DNA of 54,944 nt from Sulfurimonas sp. RIFOXYB12_FULL_35_9 (lineage in GTDB: Bacteria > Campylobacterota > Campylobacteria > Campylobacterales > Sulfurimonadaceae): positions 22,219 through 77,162 of the forward strand of contig MICC01000073.1 in assembly GCA_001829715.1 (NCBI GenBank). Reading direction: 5' to 3'. This document shows positions 44,303 to 52,763 of this stretch, in pieces. The first letter of the stretch is position 1. Every line of letters starts with the position of its first letter. The notes beneath the pieces are model-generated. The model made no database searches and was not told where the DNA came from. It worked only from the letters and a program-made list of their open reading frames with translations. The position numbers and the translations under genes are program-made.

Positions 44303-45336
44303 AATCACAATATTTTGTAGGACTTCTTTTTGCCACATCTCTTTACTGGATGTATCTTCTATATGCACCGTTTTTACTGGCTATGACAATTGCCGCACTG
44401 CTTGCAATCTCAACATCAAGCATACAGAACCTATTTTTAAAATATCTGAAAAACAGATTTTATGCTTCTATGGCATCTGCATTTTTACTGGCAGTTCTAT
44501 TTTTTGTTCCGCTTGGGTATTTTTTAATAACTCTCAGTGTAGAGTTAAACAACCTAGACCCTCAAATTTTAGTCAATATTAAACAATACATATTGGCAAA
44601 AGTTGAAAATCCGCCAGACTATCTTGCTTTTGCAAAACCCTATATTTTAGAGAATATTGAGAAGTTGGATATTGCATCATTTAGTGAGAGGGCACTCTCG
44701 TATACTGGAACTGTCGGGGCTTTTAGCGTAGGATTTTTGAAAAATTCATTTTTAATAATAGTTTTTTATTTTTTTGTTTTATATAACGGAGATCATATTT
44801 TTACATTTCTAAGAAGAGTTGTTCAAATGTCCGTTGAAGAGAGTTCTATACTCATAAAAGAGCTATCATCCGTAATGGGGGTAGTTTTTTACTCAATTAT
44901 CGCAAATGCCATGCTTCAAGGAATCTTGTTTGGAGTGGCGATATCTTATATCGGTTATAACGGTATTTTGTTCGGTGTTATGTATGGATTTGCTTCACTT
45001 GTTCCAATTATAGGCGGAGCCGTTATGTGGCTGCCGTTTATGCTTTTTGAATTTTCTTTAGGAAATGAGTCAAACGGCATTTTTATTGCTCTATACTCAG
45101 TTGGCGTAATTTCTATTGTCGCCGATACTTTTATAAAACCGCTTATTATTAAAGAGATCAATAAAAGGCTATTAAAAGAAGATGACGCAAGAGTGGATGA
45201 GCTTGTAATTTTCTTTGCCATTATTGCCGGACTTGCGACATTTGGTTTTTGGGGAATGATTCTAGGACCTGCCATTACTGCACTTTTTTTAACTCTCCTA
45301 AAGCTGTTTGAGGCAAGAAGTGAAGATTTTAAATAG
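44299..45336 (+). CDS. AI-2E-type (PerM family) membrane transporter
   Basis: Polytopic inner-membrane protein of 345 residues with about seven to eight hydrophobic segments. The family core is [20 protein letters not shown] and [20 protein letters not shown]. Named after AI-2 exporter TqsA, but family members also act in Na+/H+ exchange; the substrate here is open. TTG start overlaps the ruvB stop. It ends five bases from the convergent acyltransferase gene. Confidence 0.85.
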   Translation: MKSQYFVGLLFATSLYWMYLLYAPFLLAMTIAALLAISTSSIQNLFLKYLKNRFYASMASAFLLAVLFFVPLGYFLITLSVELNNLDPQILVNIKQYILAKVENPPDYLAFAKPYILENIEKLDIASFSERALSYTGTVGAFSVGFLKNSFLIIVFYFFVLYNGDHIFTFLRRVVQMSVEESSILIKELSSVMGVVFYSIIANAMLQGILFGVAISYIGYNGILFGVMYGFASLVPIIGGAVMWLPFMLFEFSLGNESNGIFIALYSVGVISIVADTFIKPLIIKEINKRLLKEDDARVDELVIFFAIIAGLATFGFWGMILGPAITALFLTLLKLFEARSEDFK

Positions 45337-45341
45337 AGGGA

Positions 45342-46232
45342 TTAAACTCTTTTTTTGTAAATTTCTTTGTAATCGCTCTTAAATCTGCGATGAATCCAAA
45401 ACCAAAATTTTGGATTTTCTTTTATGATTTTTGAGAGCCAGTCTGCCTGAAGTTGTGTCGCTTTTTGTATATCTTCTTGTTCATTATCGGAATTTTCTAC
45501 GGGGATTTCATCAAAAAACGTTAATGTATAGTTCTCTTCATCATCCGTTTGGATGATAACAGGAATAATAGCCGCATTGTATTTTCTTGCTAGATAAGCA
45601 GGCGTAGATGTTTGGCGAACGTTTTTTCCTAAAAATTGAACTTCAACGCCCTCTCTTTGGTTTATTCCGGTATCAATTAAAATTCCGCTGGCTTTGCCGT
45701 CTTTAATAAGCCGAATAAGCGGTTTTATAACATTTGATTTCTCTAGGGAGCTGTTTTTAAAATGAGAGCGGGATTCTAAAACCCAATTTTGATATTGAAT
45801 ATTTTTCATTTTTTTATAAACAGCCGCAATAGGTTCTGCAAAAGCCCCGATAGCTGTTCCTCCCAACTCCCAAGCACAGTAGTGGGATGTTACATAGATT
45901 ACGGCTTTTTGTTGCTCATGTGCTCTTTGTACCGATTCTATATTTTTAACCGATACTTTCTTTGCCAGTTCATCTTTGCTCATGTGCCTGATTTCCATCA
46001 GATGCAGGAAATTTAGCAGCAGGTTTTTAAAACTATAGCGAACAATCTCCTCTTTTTCTTTTTGAGTAAGTGTGTCGCCAAAAATGAAATCTAAATTTAT
46101 AAAGCCGACTTTTCTATATCTTGCGGAAATAAAATATGCAATTTTTGCCAAAAAAATAAAAAAATCTTTTCTTGCATTTTTTGGTAAAATCATTAGAAAT
46201 TTTTCAAATAGTAAAAAAAGTTTAAATCCCAT
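45342..46232 (-). CDS. lipid A acyltransferase (LpxL/HtrB family)
   Basis: Transfers a secondary acyl chain to lipid A precursor, at the cytoplasmic face of the inner membrane. The 296 residues have an N-terminal hydrophobic part (about 1-40) and the catalytic pattern H-x4-E in TSHYCAWELGG, with the second block GVEVQFLGKNVRQTSTPAYLA and the C-terminal FWFWIHRRFK. Whether it is the lauroyl or myristoyl enzyme is not decidable. Independent unit. Confidence 0.9.
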   Translation of the reverse strand: MGFKLFLLFEKFLMILPKNARKDFFIFLAKIAYFISARYRKVGFINLDFIFGDTLTQKEKEEIVRYSFKNLLLNFLHLMEIRHMSKDELAKKVSVKNIESVQRAHEQQKAVIYVTSHYCAWELGGTAIGAFAEPIAAVYKKMKNIQYQNWVLESRSHFKNSSLEKSNVIKPLIRLIKDGKASGILIDTGINQREGVEVQFLGKNVRQTSTPAYLARKYNAAIIPVIIQTDDEENYTLTFFDEIPVENSDNEQEDIQKATQLQADWLSKIIKENPKFWFWIHRRFKSDYKEIYKKRV

Positions 46233-46366
46233 CTTTAAAATAACTCCAGCTTTTTTAAGAACGGATTATATCAAATGAAAGAGGCATAAAAAAATAACTT
46301 ATGAAATTGTTACAATGCCTTTGGTATAATTGCGCCCATTAAAATTTTATAAGGGTCAGCAAAAAA

Positions 46367-47272
46367 ATGGTTATATCCGATATTCAAAACTTTTCTGAAG
46401 GTCGTACCAAAGCAAGAGCATATTTTTGCTATCTATTTTCAAAAAATATTCCAAACAGGCTACCATCATTATCCGTAGAGATGATAATGCCGCGTCTTTT
46501 AAAAATCAAAGCAGATTTAGAACATTGTGAGGGTGTATATCTTCTTGATAATCGTGGAGTGCAAGTTTCACCGACATTTACACCTACAAAACGAATTGAT
46601 GAAGATGCCGGAAAAATAAGAGCGGACAGAGCATACTATTATCGTGCGGTAAGAGAAGAGAGATGTACTATTACAGATCCGTATCCTTCTCTTATTACGG
46701 GTGATTTGTGTGTTACTGCGTCTCAGCCTATATTTGACGAGCATGGCGAATTGAAGTATGTAGCATGTCTTGATATGCCTCTTGAAGAGGTTGTATTGAT
46801 ATCTCGCTCAAGCAACTTTGATAAATTTTTTATAAACCTCTTTAGATATTCATACATGGCTTTCGCATTCGCTTTGATAGCGGTTGCAGTACTGCTATTT
46901 TTTAAAGGGATGCAGAGTTTTTTTATATATGAGATAACTCCTGTTCATTTTGAGATAAAAGATGTATTTGAAGCGACAATTTTGTTAACACTTGCCCTCG
47001 CCATATTTGATCTTGCCAAAACAATAATAGAAGAAGAAATATTTGGCAGAAATAAAGAGCATAGTATCTCCGGTCCACATAAAACGATGGTTAGGTTTTT
47101 AGGTTCAATTATTATAGCCTTATCAATAGAAGCGTTGATGTTAGTATTTAAGTTTGCAATAACGGATCCTGAGAAATTAATTTATGCCATGTATATAGTT
47201 GCAGGTGTTTCAATGCTGCTTGTAACTTTGGCTATATATATAAAATTTACAAAGTTAAAGATTGAAGAATGA
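46367..47272 (+). CDS. PDC-sensor membrane protein of unknown output
   Basis: The 301-residue protein has an N-terminal part resembling a PDC sensor fold (about 50-140, with DNRGVQVSPTF, DRAYYYRAVREER, PYPSLITGDLCVTASQPIFDEHGELKYVACLDM), then four membrane helices (about 160-185, 205-225, 245-265, 275-292). There is no kinase, methyl-accepting or GGDEF output domain. A TATAAT stands about 37 bases upstream. Its stop overlaps the hisH start, so it is coupled to histidine synthesis; the functional reason is unknown. Confidence 0.72.
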   Translation: MVISDIQNFSEGRTKARAYFCYLFSKNIPNRLPSLSVEMIMPRLLKIKADLEHCEGVYLLDNRGVQVSPTFTPTKRIDEDAGKIRADRAYYYRAVREERCTITDPYPSLITGDLCVTASQPIFDEHGELKYVACLDMPLEEVVLISRSSNFDKFFINLFRYSYMAFAFALIAVAVLLFFKGMQSFFIYEITPVHFEIKDVFEATILLTLALAIFDLAKTIIEEEIFGRNKEHSISGPHKTMVRFLGSIIIALSIEALMLVFKFAITDPEKLIYAMYIVAGVSMLLVTLAIYIKFTKLKIEE

Positions 47273-47880
47273 TAGGAATCGTTGATTATAACATGGGAAA
47301 TTTGGCAAGTGTTCAAAACGCATTTGCCTCTTTGGGTGAAGAAACATTTATAGAGAGTGATCCGCAAAAATTTAAGAACTATGATAAGTTACTGCTTCCG
47401 GGAGTCGGTGCTTTCGGCGATGCTATGCAACATCTAAAAGAACGAGACATGGTAGATGCGATAAAAGAGTTCGCATGCAGCGGTAAATATATGTTTGGTA
47501 TATGCTTGGGGATGCAACTGCTTTTTGAGAGCAGCGAAGAGTTTGGAGTTCATGAAGGATTAGGACTTATAAAAGGCAATGTAACTGCTTTTGATACGGC
47601 TAAATTTAGTGAGCCGCTAAAAGTTCCTCACATGGGATGGAACAGGATGTTCACAAAAGAGCATCCTCTTTTTAAAGGTCTCGATGAAGCGCACTATCTC
47701 TACTTTGTTCATACATACCATGTAAATTGTGCAGATGAAAAAGATATTATAGGTCGTACAAACTATGGATACGAGTTTACATCTGCCGTTGCACATAACA
47801 ATATTTTAGGGATTCAGCCTCATCCTGAAAAAAGTCATAAAAATGGGCTTAAAATATTAGAAAACTTCATAAATTTGTAA
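47269..47880 (+). CDS. hisH: imidazole glycerol phosphate synthase glutaminase subunit
   Basis: Supplies ammonia from glutamine to HisF. Class I amidotransferase of 203 residues: nucleophile Cys79 in GICLGMQLLFESSEE, catalytic His and Glu in IQPHPEKSH, and N-terminal IVDYNMGNLASVQNAF. It is coupled to the PDC-sensor gene upstream and separated from hisA by a structured gap of 107 bases. Confidence 0.95.
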   Translation: MIGIVDYNMGNLASVQNAFASLGEETFIESDPQKFKNYDKLLLPGVGAFGDAMQHLKERDMVDAIKEFACSGKYMFGICLGMQLLFESSEEFGVHEGLGLIKGNVTAFDTAKFSEPLKVPHMGWNRMFTKEHPLFKGLDEAHYLYFVHTYHVNCADEKDIIGRTNYGYEFTSAVAHNNILGIQPHPEKSHKNGLKILENFINL

Positions 47881-47892
47881 AATAATAAACTC

Positions 47893-47962
47893 TGGCTCGA
47901 GGAGCCAAGCTTCAGTCGCCTTAGCGGCGTAAGCGAAGATAAAGGTACTTCGTTCCTTTATC
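47893..47962. repeat. three tandem hairpins between hisH and hisA
   Basis: Three adjacent stems: TGGCTC-GAG-GAGCCA (47893-47907), a GC-rich stem around CGCC-TTAGC-GGCG with an outer CTTC/GAAG arm (47910-47938), and GATAAAGG with CCTTTATC (47938-47962) whose loop holds ACTTCGTTC. The GC content contrasts with the flanks. It could be a processing or attenuation site between two his genes, or a dispersed palindromic repeat. Confidence 0.5.
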
Positions 47963-47987
47963 GAACTAATAAAATTAAGGAGAAAAA

Positions 47988-48698
47988 ATGACTTTATACC
48001 CTGCTATTGATTTAAAAGACGGGAAAGCCGTAAGACTTACAAAAGGTCTTATGGATAGCGCAAAGATTTACTCTGATGAACCATGGATGCTTGTAAAAAA
48101 GTTTGAAGAGATGGGTGCAACATGGGTACATTTGGTTGATTTAAACGGTGCATTTGCGGGTGAGCCTAAAAATTTAGAGCAGATTATTAAAATAAGAGAA
48201 AACTGTAATGTAAAGCTGGAACTTGGTGGTGGAATCAGAGATGAAGAGACTATAAAAAAAATGCTTGAAATAGGTATAGATAGAGTTATCTTAGGCTCTG
48301 TCGCCGTTAAAAATGCAGAGTTTGTAAAAGAGATGGCAAAAAAGTATCCCATTGCCGTCGGAATAGATGCAATTGACGGGTTTGTCGCGGTTGAGGGATG
48401 GGGTGAAGTGAGTTCCATGCGAGCAACTGACCTAGCAAAGGAGTTTGCAAATGCAGGAGTAGAAGCGATTATCTGTACCGACGTAAGCAAAGACGGGACT
48501 CTAAGTGGGGTTAATGTTGAGTTTACGGTAGAGATTGCAAAGGCTAGTGGTGTAAGTACAATTGCAAGCGGTGGTGTCAGGGATGAAAGAGATATAGAAG
48601 CTTTGATGGCTACAAAGAGCGTTGATGGTGTAATTATCGGTAAAGCGTACTATGAGGGAACGCTTGATTTAGCTAAAATGTTCAAGATACTTAGTTAA
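47988..48698 (+). CDS. hisA: phosphoribosylformimino-5-aminoimidazole carboxamide ribotide isomerase
   Basis: Amadori isomerase of histidine synthesis, 236 residues. The half-barrel repeats show as [14 protein letters not shown] with catalytic Asp8 and [15 protein letters not shown], then [13 protein letters not shown] with the second catalytic Asp. A GGAG site precedes the ATG. It follows hisH but is parted from it by the hairpin element; hisF is not in this window. Confidence 0.95.
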   Translation: MTLYPAIDLKDGKAVRLTKGLMDSAKIYSDEPWMLVKKFEEMGATWVHLVDLNGAFAGEPKNLEQIIKIRENCNVKLELGGGIRDEETIKKMLEIGIDRVILGSVAVKNAEFVKEMAKKYPIAVGIDAIDGFVAVEGWGEVSSMRATDLAKEFANAGVEAIICTDVSKDGTLSGVNVEFTVEIAKASGVSTIASGGVRDERDIEALMATKSVDGVIIGKAYYEGTLDLAKMFKILS

Positions 48699-48780
48699 GC
48701 TCTGCTTAATCATAAAATAAATAAAATTTAGGTATTATTATTGCTACTAACTTACAAATATTTATATAAAAGGATTTCAT

Positions 48781-49155
48781 TTGAAATTACTTGTTGTTGA
48801 TGATAGTTCTACAATGCGTCGTATTATAAAAAACACACTACAAAGACTTGGTCATAAAGATATACTAGAAGGCGGCGACGGCGTGGAGGGGTGGAACGTT
48901 CTAAACTCAAACCCAGACGTAGATATGCTTATTACGGATTGGAATATGCCTGAAATGAATGGACTAGAACTTGTTAAAAAAGTTCGTGCTGATTCTCGTT
49001 TTATTGATTTGCCAATAATCATGGTAACAACAGAAGGCGGTAAAGCAGAGGTTATTACAGCGCTTAAAGCAGGCGTTAATAACTATATAGTGAAACCTTT
49101 TACACCGCAAGTTTTAAAAGAGAAGCTTGGTGCAGTTATGGGTATTGAAGGTTAA
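48781..49155 (+). CDS. cheY: chemotaxis response regulator CheY
   Basis: Single receiver domain of 124 residues with the acidic pocket VVDDSS, phospho-acceptor Asp53 in MLITDWNMPEMN, Thr in MVTTEG and Lys in IVKPFT. It is closest to CheY, which controls flagellar motor direction. TTG start preceded by AAAGGA. The stop overlaps the prmA ATG (TAATG). The order cheY-prmA-ftsH is shared with Campylobacter and Helicobacter. Confidence 0.92.
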   Translation: MKLLVVDDSSTMRRIIKNTLQRLGHKDILEGGDGVEGWNVLNSNPDVDMLITDWNMPEMNGLELVKKVRADSRFIDLPIIMVTTEGGKAEVITALKAGVNNYIVKPFTPQVLKEKLGAVMGIEG

Positions 49156-49988
49156 TGCAAGAATATTATTTCGAATTAGTCGTTAATGTATCCTCTCATC
49201 ACTCGCTTTTTTCAGATTTTTTATCAGACACCCTTCCTGTCGGTTTCGAAGAGACTGATGAGGGCTTTATTATTAGAAGCGAAGATGAACTTGACACTAT
49301 TGTTTGGGGCTTGGAACAGTTTACGGAAGCATTGCAAAAAGCTTTAGGTCAAAACATAGATATAGAATGCAAGCAGACAAAACTCCAAAGTAGCGACTGG
49401 GTAAAAATGTATCAAAATAGTATAGAACCTCTTGTAATAGATAAATTTTATATTCATCCGACTTGGGATGAGCCTAGTAAAGAGCTTATAAATATAATTA
49501 TAGATCCAGCTTTGGCTTTCGGTACCGGTCATCATCCGACAACAGCTTCATCACTAAGAGCAATTGCAAGATACGTAAAAAAAGGTGATAAAGTCTTGGA
49601 TGTAGGCTGCGGAAGTGGTATACTTGGTGTTGGTGCACTTAAGCTGGGTGCTTTTGTCGATGCATGTGACACTGATATTGTCTGTATCGAAAATAGTACG
49701 CTAAATGCAGAATTAAACGGTGTAAAATTTGAAAATTTATGGGAAGGGTCATGTAGTCTGGCAAAAAATAGATATGACATCGTCGTAGCAAATATAGTCG
49801 CAGATGTTTTAACATTTATAGCAAATGATTTAAAGAGCGTCTTAAAAGATGGCGGAATACTTGTTTTATCAGGAATATTAGATAAATATGAATCAAAAGT
49901 TTTAAAATTTTATCAAGATTTTGAAATTGAAGAGAAAATAACTCAAGATGAATGGGTTACATTAATACTAAAACAAGGTAAAAAATAG
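49155..49988 (+). CDS. prmA: ribosomal protein L11 methyltransferase
   Basis: SAM-dependent methylase of ribosomal protein L11, 277 residues. The recognition N-terminal domain (about 1-95) is followed by the methyltransferase core: DPALAFGTGHHPTTASSL, VLDVGCGSGILGVGALKLGA and the NPPY-like loop, here VANIVADVL. Two bases separate it from ftsH. Confidence 0.94.
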   Translation: MQEYYFELVVNVSSHHSLFSDFLSDTLPVGFEETDEGFIIRSEDELDTIVWGLEQFTEALQKALGQNIDIECKQTKLQSSDWVKMYQNSIEPLVIDKFYIHPTWDEPSKELINIIIDPALAFGTGHHPTTASSLRAIARYVKKGDKVLDVGCGSGILGVGALKLGAFVDACDTDIVCIENSTLNAELNGVKFENLWEGSCSLAKNRYDIVVANIVADVLTFIANDLKSVLKDGGILVLSGILDKYESKVLKFYQDFEIEEKITQDEWVTLILKQGKK

Positions 49989-49990
49989 AT

Positions 49991-51982
49991 ATGCAAAATA
50001 AGAAGCCGAACAATAATGATAATAATTTTTTTAACAAAAACCCACTTATAACTTTTGCAATTTTTTCAGTGGTTATAATTTTACTTTTTAAGGCTCTTAT
50101 TGGAGAAAATCCAGGTTCTGAAGTTGCCGCAACAGGAAGTAAAAAAGCAAAACAGATAAGCTACTCGGAATTAAAATCATTAATAACAGAGAAAGGTGTA
50201 AAAAAAGTTGAAATCGGTCAGAGCTATATAAAAGCATATGGAATTGACAACTTAACTCTCTATACGACAAGAATCGTACCTGGTGATACTAAATTGACAC
50301 AAGAGTTAGAGCAGCAGGGCATAGAATATGGCGGTTTTAGTGAAACTAACTGGTTTACTGAAATGTTTGGGTGGCTCTTTCCTTTTCTAATTATAATTGC
50401 TATATGGATGTTTTTTGCAGGAAGAATGCAAAAAAGTATGGGCAGCGGCATATTAGGTATGGGCGGCTCTAAAAGAATGATTAACTCGGAGAAGCCAAAA
50501 ACAAAGTTTGATGATGTTGCAGGTGTTGAAGAAGCAAAAGAAGAAGTACAAGAGATAGTTGACTTTTTAAAATATCCTGCCCGTTATGTTGAAATTGGTG
50601 CAAAAATTCCAAAAGGCGTTCTGTTAGTCGGAAGTCCCGGAACGGGAAAAACACTTTTGGCTAAGGCTGTTGCAGGTGAAGCTGATGTTCCGTTTTTTTC
50701 TGTAAGCGGTTCTAGTTTTATCGAGATGTTTGTCGGTGTCGGAGCAGCTCGTGTTCGTGATCTTTTTGAACAAGCAAAAAAAGATGCACCGAGTATAATT
50801 TTTATTGATGAGATAGATGCCATAGGGAAAAGTCGTGCTGCCGGTGCAAATATGGGTGGAAACGATGAACGCGAACAGACACTTAATCAGCTTTTGGCAG
50901 AGATGGACGGATTTGGAACTGACACGCCGATTATTATTTTAGCTGCTACAAACAGACCTGAGATACTAGATCAGGCACTTTTGCGCCCAGGACGATTTGA
51001 CAGACAGGTGTTGGTTGATAAACCGGACTTTGAAGGTCGTATAAAAATTTTAAAAGTCCATGTTAAGGGCGTAAAAATGGATGCTGATGTTGACCTTGAA
51101 GAGGTTGCGCGTTTAACGGCAGGGCTAGCCGGAGCAGATTTGGCAAATATTGTAAATGAAGCAGCACTTTTAGCAGGCAGAAAAAGCCAAAAAACAGTAA
51201 CTCAAAAAGATCTCTATGAAGCAGTTGAACGTGCTTTAGCCGGACTTGCTAAAAAATCTCGCAGAATTAATCCAAAAGAGAAAAAGATAGTAGCGTATCA
51301 TGAGAGTGGACATGCACTGATGGCAGAAACAACTATTGGAGCGAAAAAAGTTTCAAAAGTTTCAATTGTTCCTCGCGGCTTAGCAGCTTTGGGTTATACT
51401 CTTAATACTCCAGAAGAGAATAAGTTTATGATGCAAAGACATGAACTTTGGGCGGAGGTAGATGTTCTTCTTGGCGGACGTGCTGCCGAAGAGGTTTTCA
51501 TCGGAGAGATTTCAACGGGTGCGGGAAATGACCTTGAACGTGCAACGGACATCATAAAGTCAATGGTTCAAACTTATGGTATGAGTGATGTTGCAGGACT
51601 CATGGTTCTAGAGAAAAGCAGACACTCATTTCTTGGCGGCGGCATGCAAGCTACTAGAGAATATAGCGATAAAATGGCTGAGGGGATGGATGATTTTGTT
51701 AAGTCATCGCTTCAAGAGAGATACAAAGAGGTTCTAAAAAGACTTCAAGAGTACAGAGGTGCCATTGAAGAGATAGTAAAACTTCTCTACAAAAAAGAGA
51801 ATATTACGGGTGAAGAGGTTAGAAACATTATTATACATTTTGAGACGGAAAACTCTTTAGAGTCAAAAGTAAATCTTGTAGTTGATGATATCGAAGAGGA
51901 ACTAAAAGCCGATGCAAAGATGGTTCAAGATAGTGATGGTGAAGAAAATATAAAAAATAGTGGGGAGTCAGATGAAAAATAA
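49991..51982 (+). CDS. ftsH: ATP-dependent zinc metalloprotease FtsH
   Basis: Membrane AAA+ protease of 663 residues. Two N-terminal membrane helices (about 18-38 and 120-142) flank a periplasmic segment; Walker A is GSPGTGKT, Walker [10 protein letters not shown], the second-region homology block [22 protein letters not shown], and the zinc site HESGH. It degrades misfolded membrane proteins and controls LpxC-type targets in other bacteria. The end overlaps the next gene by 11 bases. Confidence 0.97.
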   Translation: MQNKKPNNNDNNFFNKNPLITFAIFSVVIILLFKALIGENPGSEVAATGSKKAKQISYSELKSLITEKGVKKVEIGQSYIKAYGIDNLTLYTTRIVPGDTKLTQELEQQGIEYGGFSETNWFTEMFGWLFPFLIIIAIWMFFAGRMQKSMGSGILGMGGSKRMINSEKPKTKFDDVAGVEEAKEEVQEIVDFLKYPARYVEIGAKIPKGVLLVGSPGTGKTLLAKAVAGEADVPFFSVSGSSFIEMFVGVGAARVRDLFEQAKKDAPSIIFIDEIDAIGKSRAAGANMGGNDEREQTLNQLLAEMDGFGTDTPIIILAATNRPEILDQALLRPGRFDRQVLVDKPDFEGRIKILKVHVKGVKMDADVDLEEVARLTAGLAGADLANIVNEAALLAGRKSQKTVTQKDLYEAVERALAGLAKKSRRINPKEKKIVAYHESGHALMAETTIGAKKVSKVSIVPRGLAALGYTLNTPEENKFMMQRHELWAEVDVLLGGRAAEEVFIGEISTGAGNDLERATDIIKSMVQTYGMSDVAGLMVLEKSRHSFLGGGMQATREYSDKMAEGMDDFVKSSLQERYKEVLKRLQEYRGAIEEIVKLLYKKENITGEEVRNIIIHFETENSLESKVNLVVDDIEEELKADAKMVQDSDGEENIKNSGESDEK

Positions 51983-52628
51983 CCTTCTGCCGATTGCTAA
52001 AGAGGGATGGAATTACCTGGCACTCTCTCTCTTATTAATGCTTATTTTTACGTTTCTAAATTTAGATTTTTTACAATTTTTTGCCTTTTTGGCTACTCTC
52101 TTTTTTATTTTTGTTTTCAGAAATCCTGAGAGACAAAATCTGCTATATCAAGAAAATAGCGTTGTAAGTCCTGTTGATGGAACGGTTGTTTCGATTGAAG
52201 AGTTGGATAACGAAGAAGATTATGCCTATAAAGTAGAGATTGACAGTAGTTATTTAAACGTATCTTTGCTAAGAGTTCCTTTTGCTTCAACACTAGATTG
52301 TGTTGATTTATACAGAGGTACAAGGTTATCGCATATGAATTCTCTATCAAAAACTCTTAATGAAAATGCAGTGCTTGTATTTAGCAATAAAAACTCAAAT
52401 AATAAATTAAAAATCACACATCTTCTTAAGCAAAGTTTTAAAGGAATAGATGTTGATGCTGTAAAATCACAAAATTTACAGCAGGGAGCCAGATATGGGC
52501 TTATGATAAATGGGATAACAACTCTCTATCTACCACATAACTTTAGATTAAATGTTACTGTTGGTGCTGAGCTTATCGCATGTGAATCGCTTTTAGGCTA
52601 CTTTACTAGCGAAAATAAAGAAAAATAA
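51972..52628 (+). CDS. phosphatidylserine-decarboxylase-like protein lacking the cleavage serine
   Basis: The 218-residue protein has two N-terminal hydrophobic segments (about 15-45) and then a PS_decarboxylase fold: FRNPERQ, VVSPVDGTVVSIEE, and QGARYGLMINGITTLYLP. In short-form (archaetidylserine-type) decarboxylases the last block reads like FGSRVDVYLP, where the Gly-Ser bond self-cleaves to make the pyruvoyl group. Here Gly is followed by Ile, so activity is doubtful. I chose the ATG at 51972 (GGAG four bases before) over GTG at 51960. It follows ftsH, where Campylobacter has a similar gene. Confidence 0.75.
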   Translation: MKNNLLPIAKEGWNYLALSLLLMLIFTFLNLDFLQFFAFLATLFFIFVFRNPERQNLLYQENSVVSPVDGTVVSIEELDNEEDYAYKVEIDSSYLNVSLLRVPFASTLDCVDLYRGTRLSHMNSLSKTLNENAVLVFSNKNSNNKLKITHLLKQSFKGIDVDAVKSQNLQQGARYGLMINGITTLYLPHNFRLNVTVGAELIACESLLGYFTSENKEK

Positions 52629-52688
52629 ATCTCTCTTCTCTCAACTTAAAAATTAACATGTATGTGAAAAACATTATATAGGTTTGCG

Positions 52689-52705
52689 AGGGACAATTTG
52701 TCCCT
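52689..52705. terminator. hairpin between convergent genes
   Basis: AGGGACA pairs with TGTCCCT across a three-base loop, in the 135-base gap between the PSD-like gene and the TPR gene. No strong T-tract follows in either direction. Confidence 0.5.
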
Positions 52706-52763
52706 TCCGTTTAAATTGGCTTTACTAATTTAGTTCGTAATATCAGAAAAAAAGCAGTTTCTT

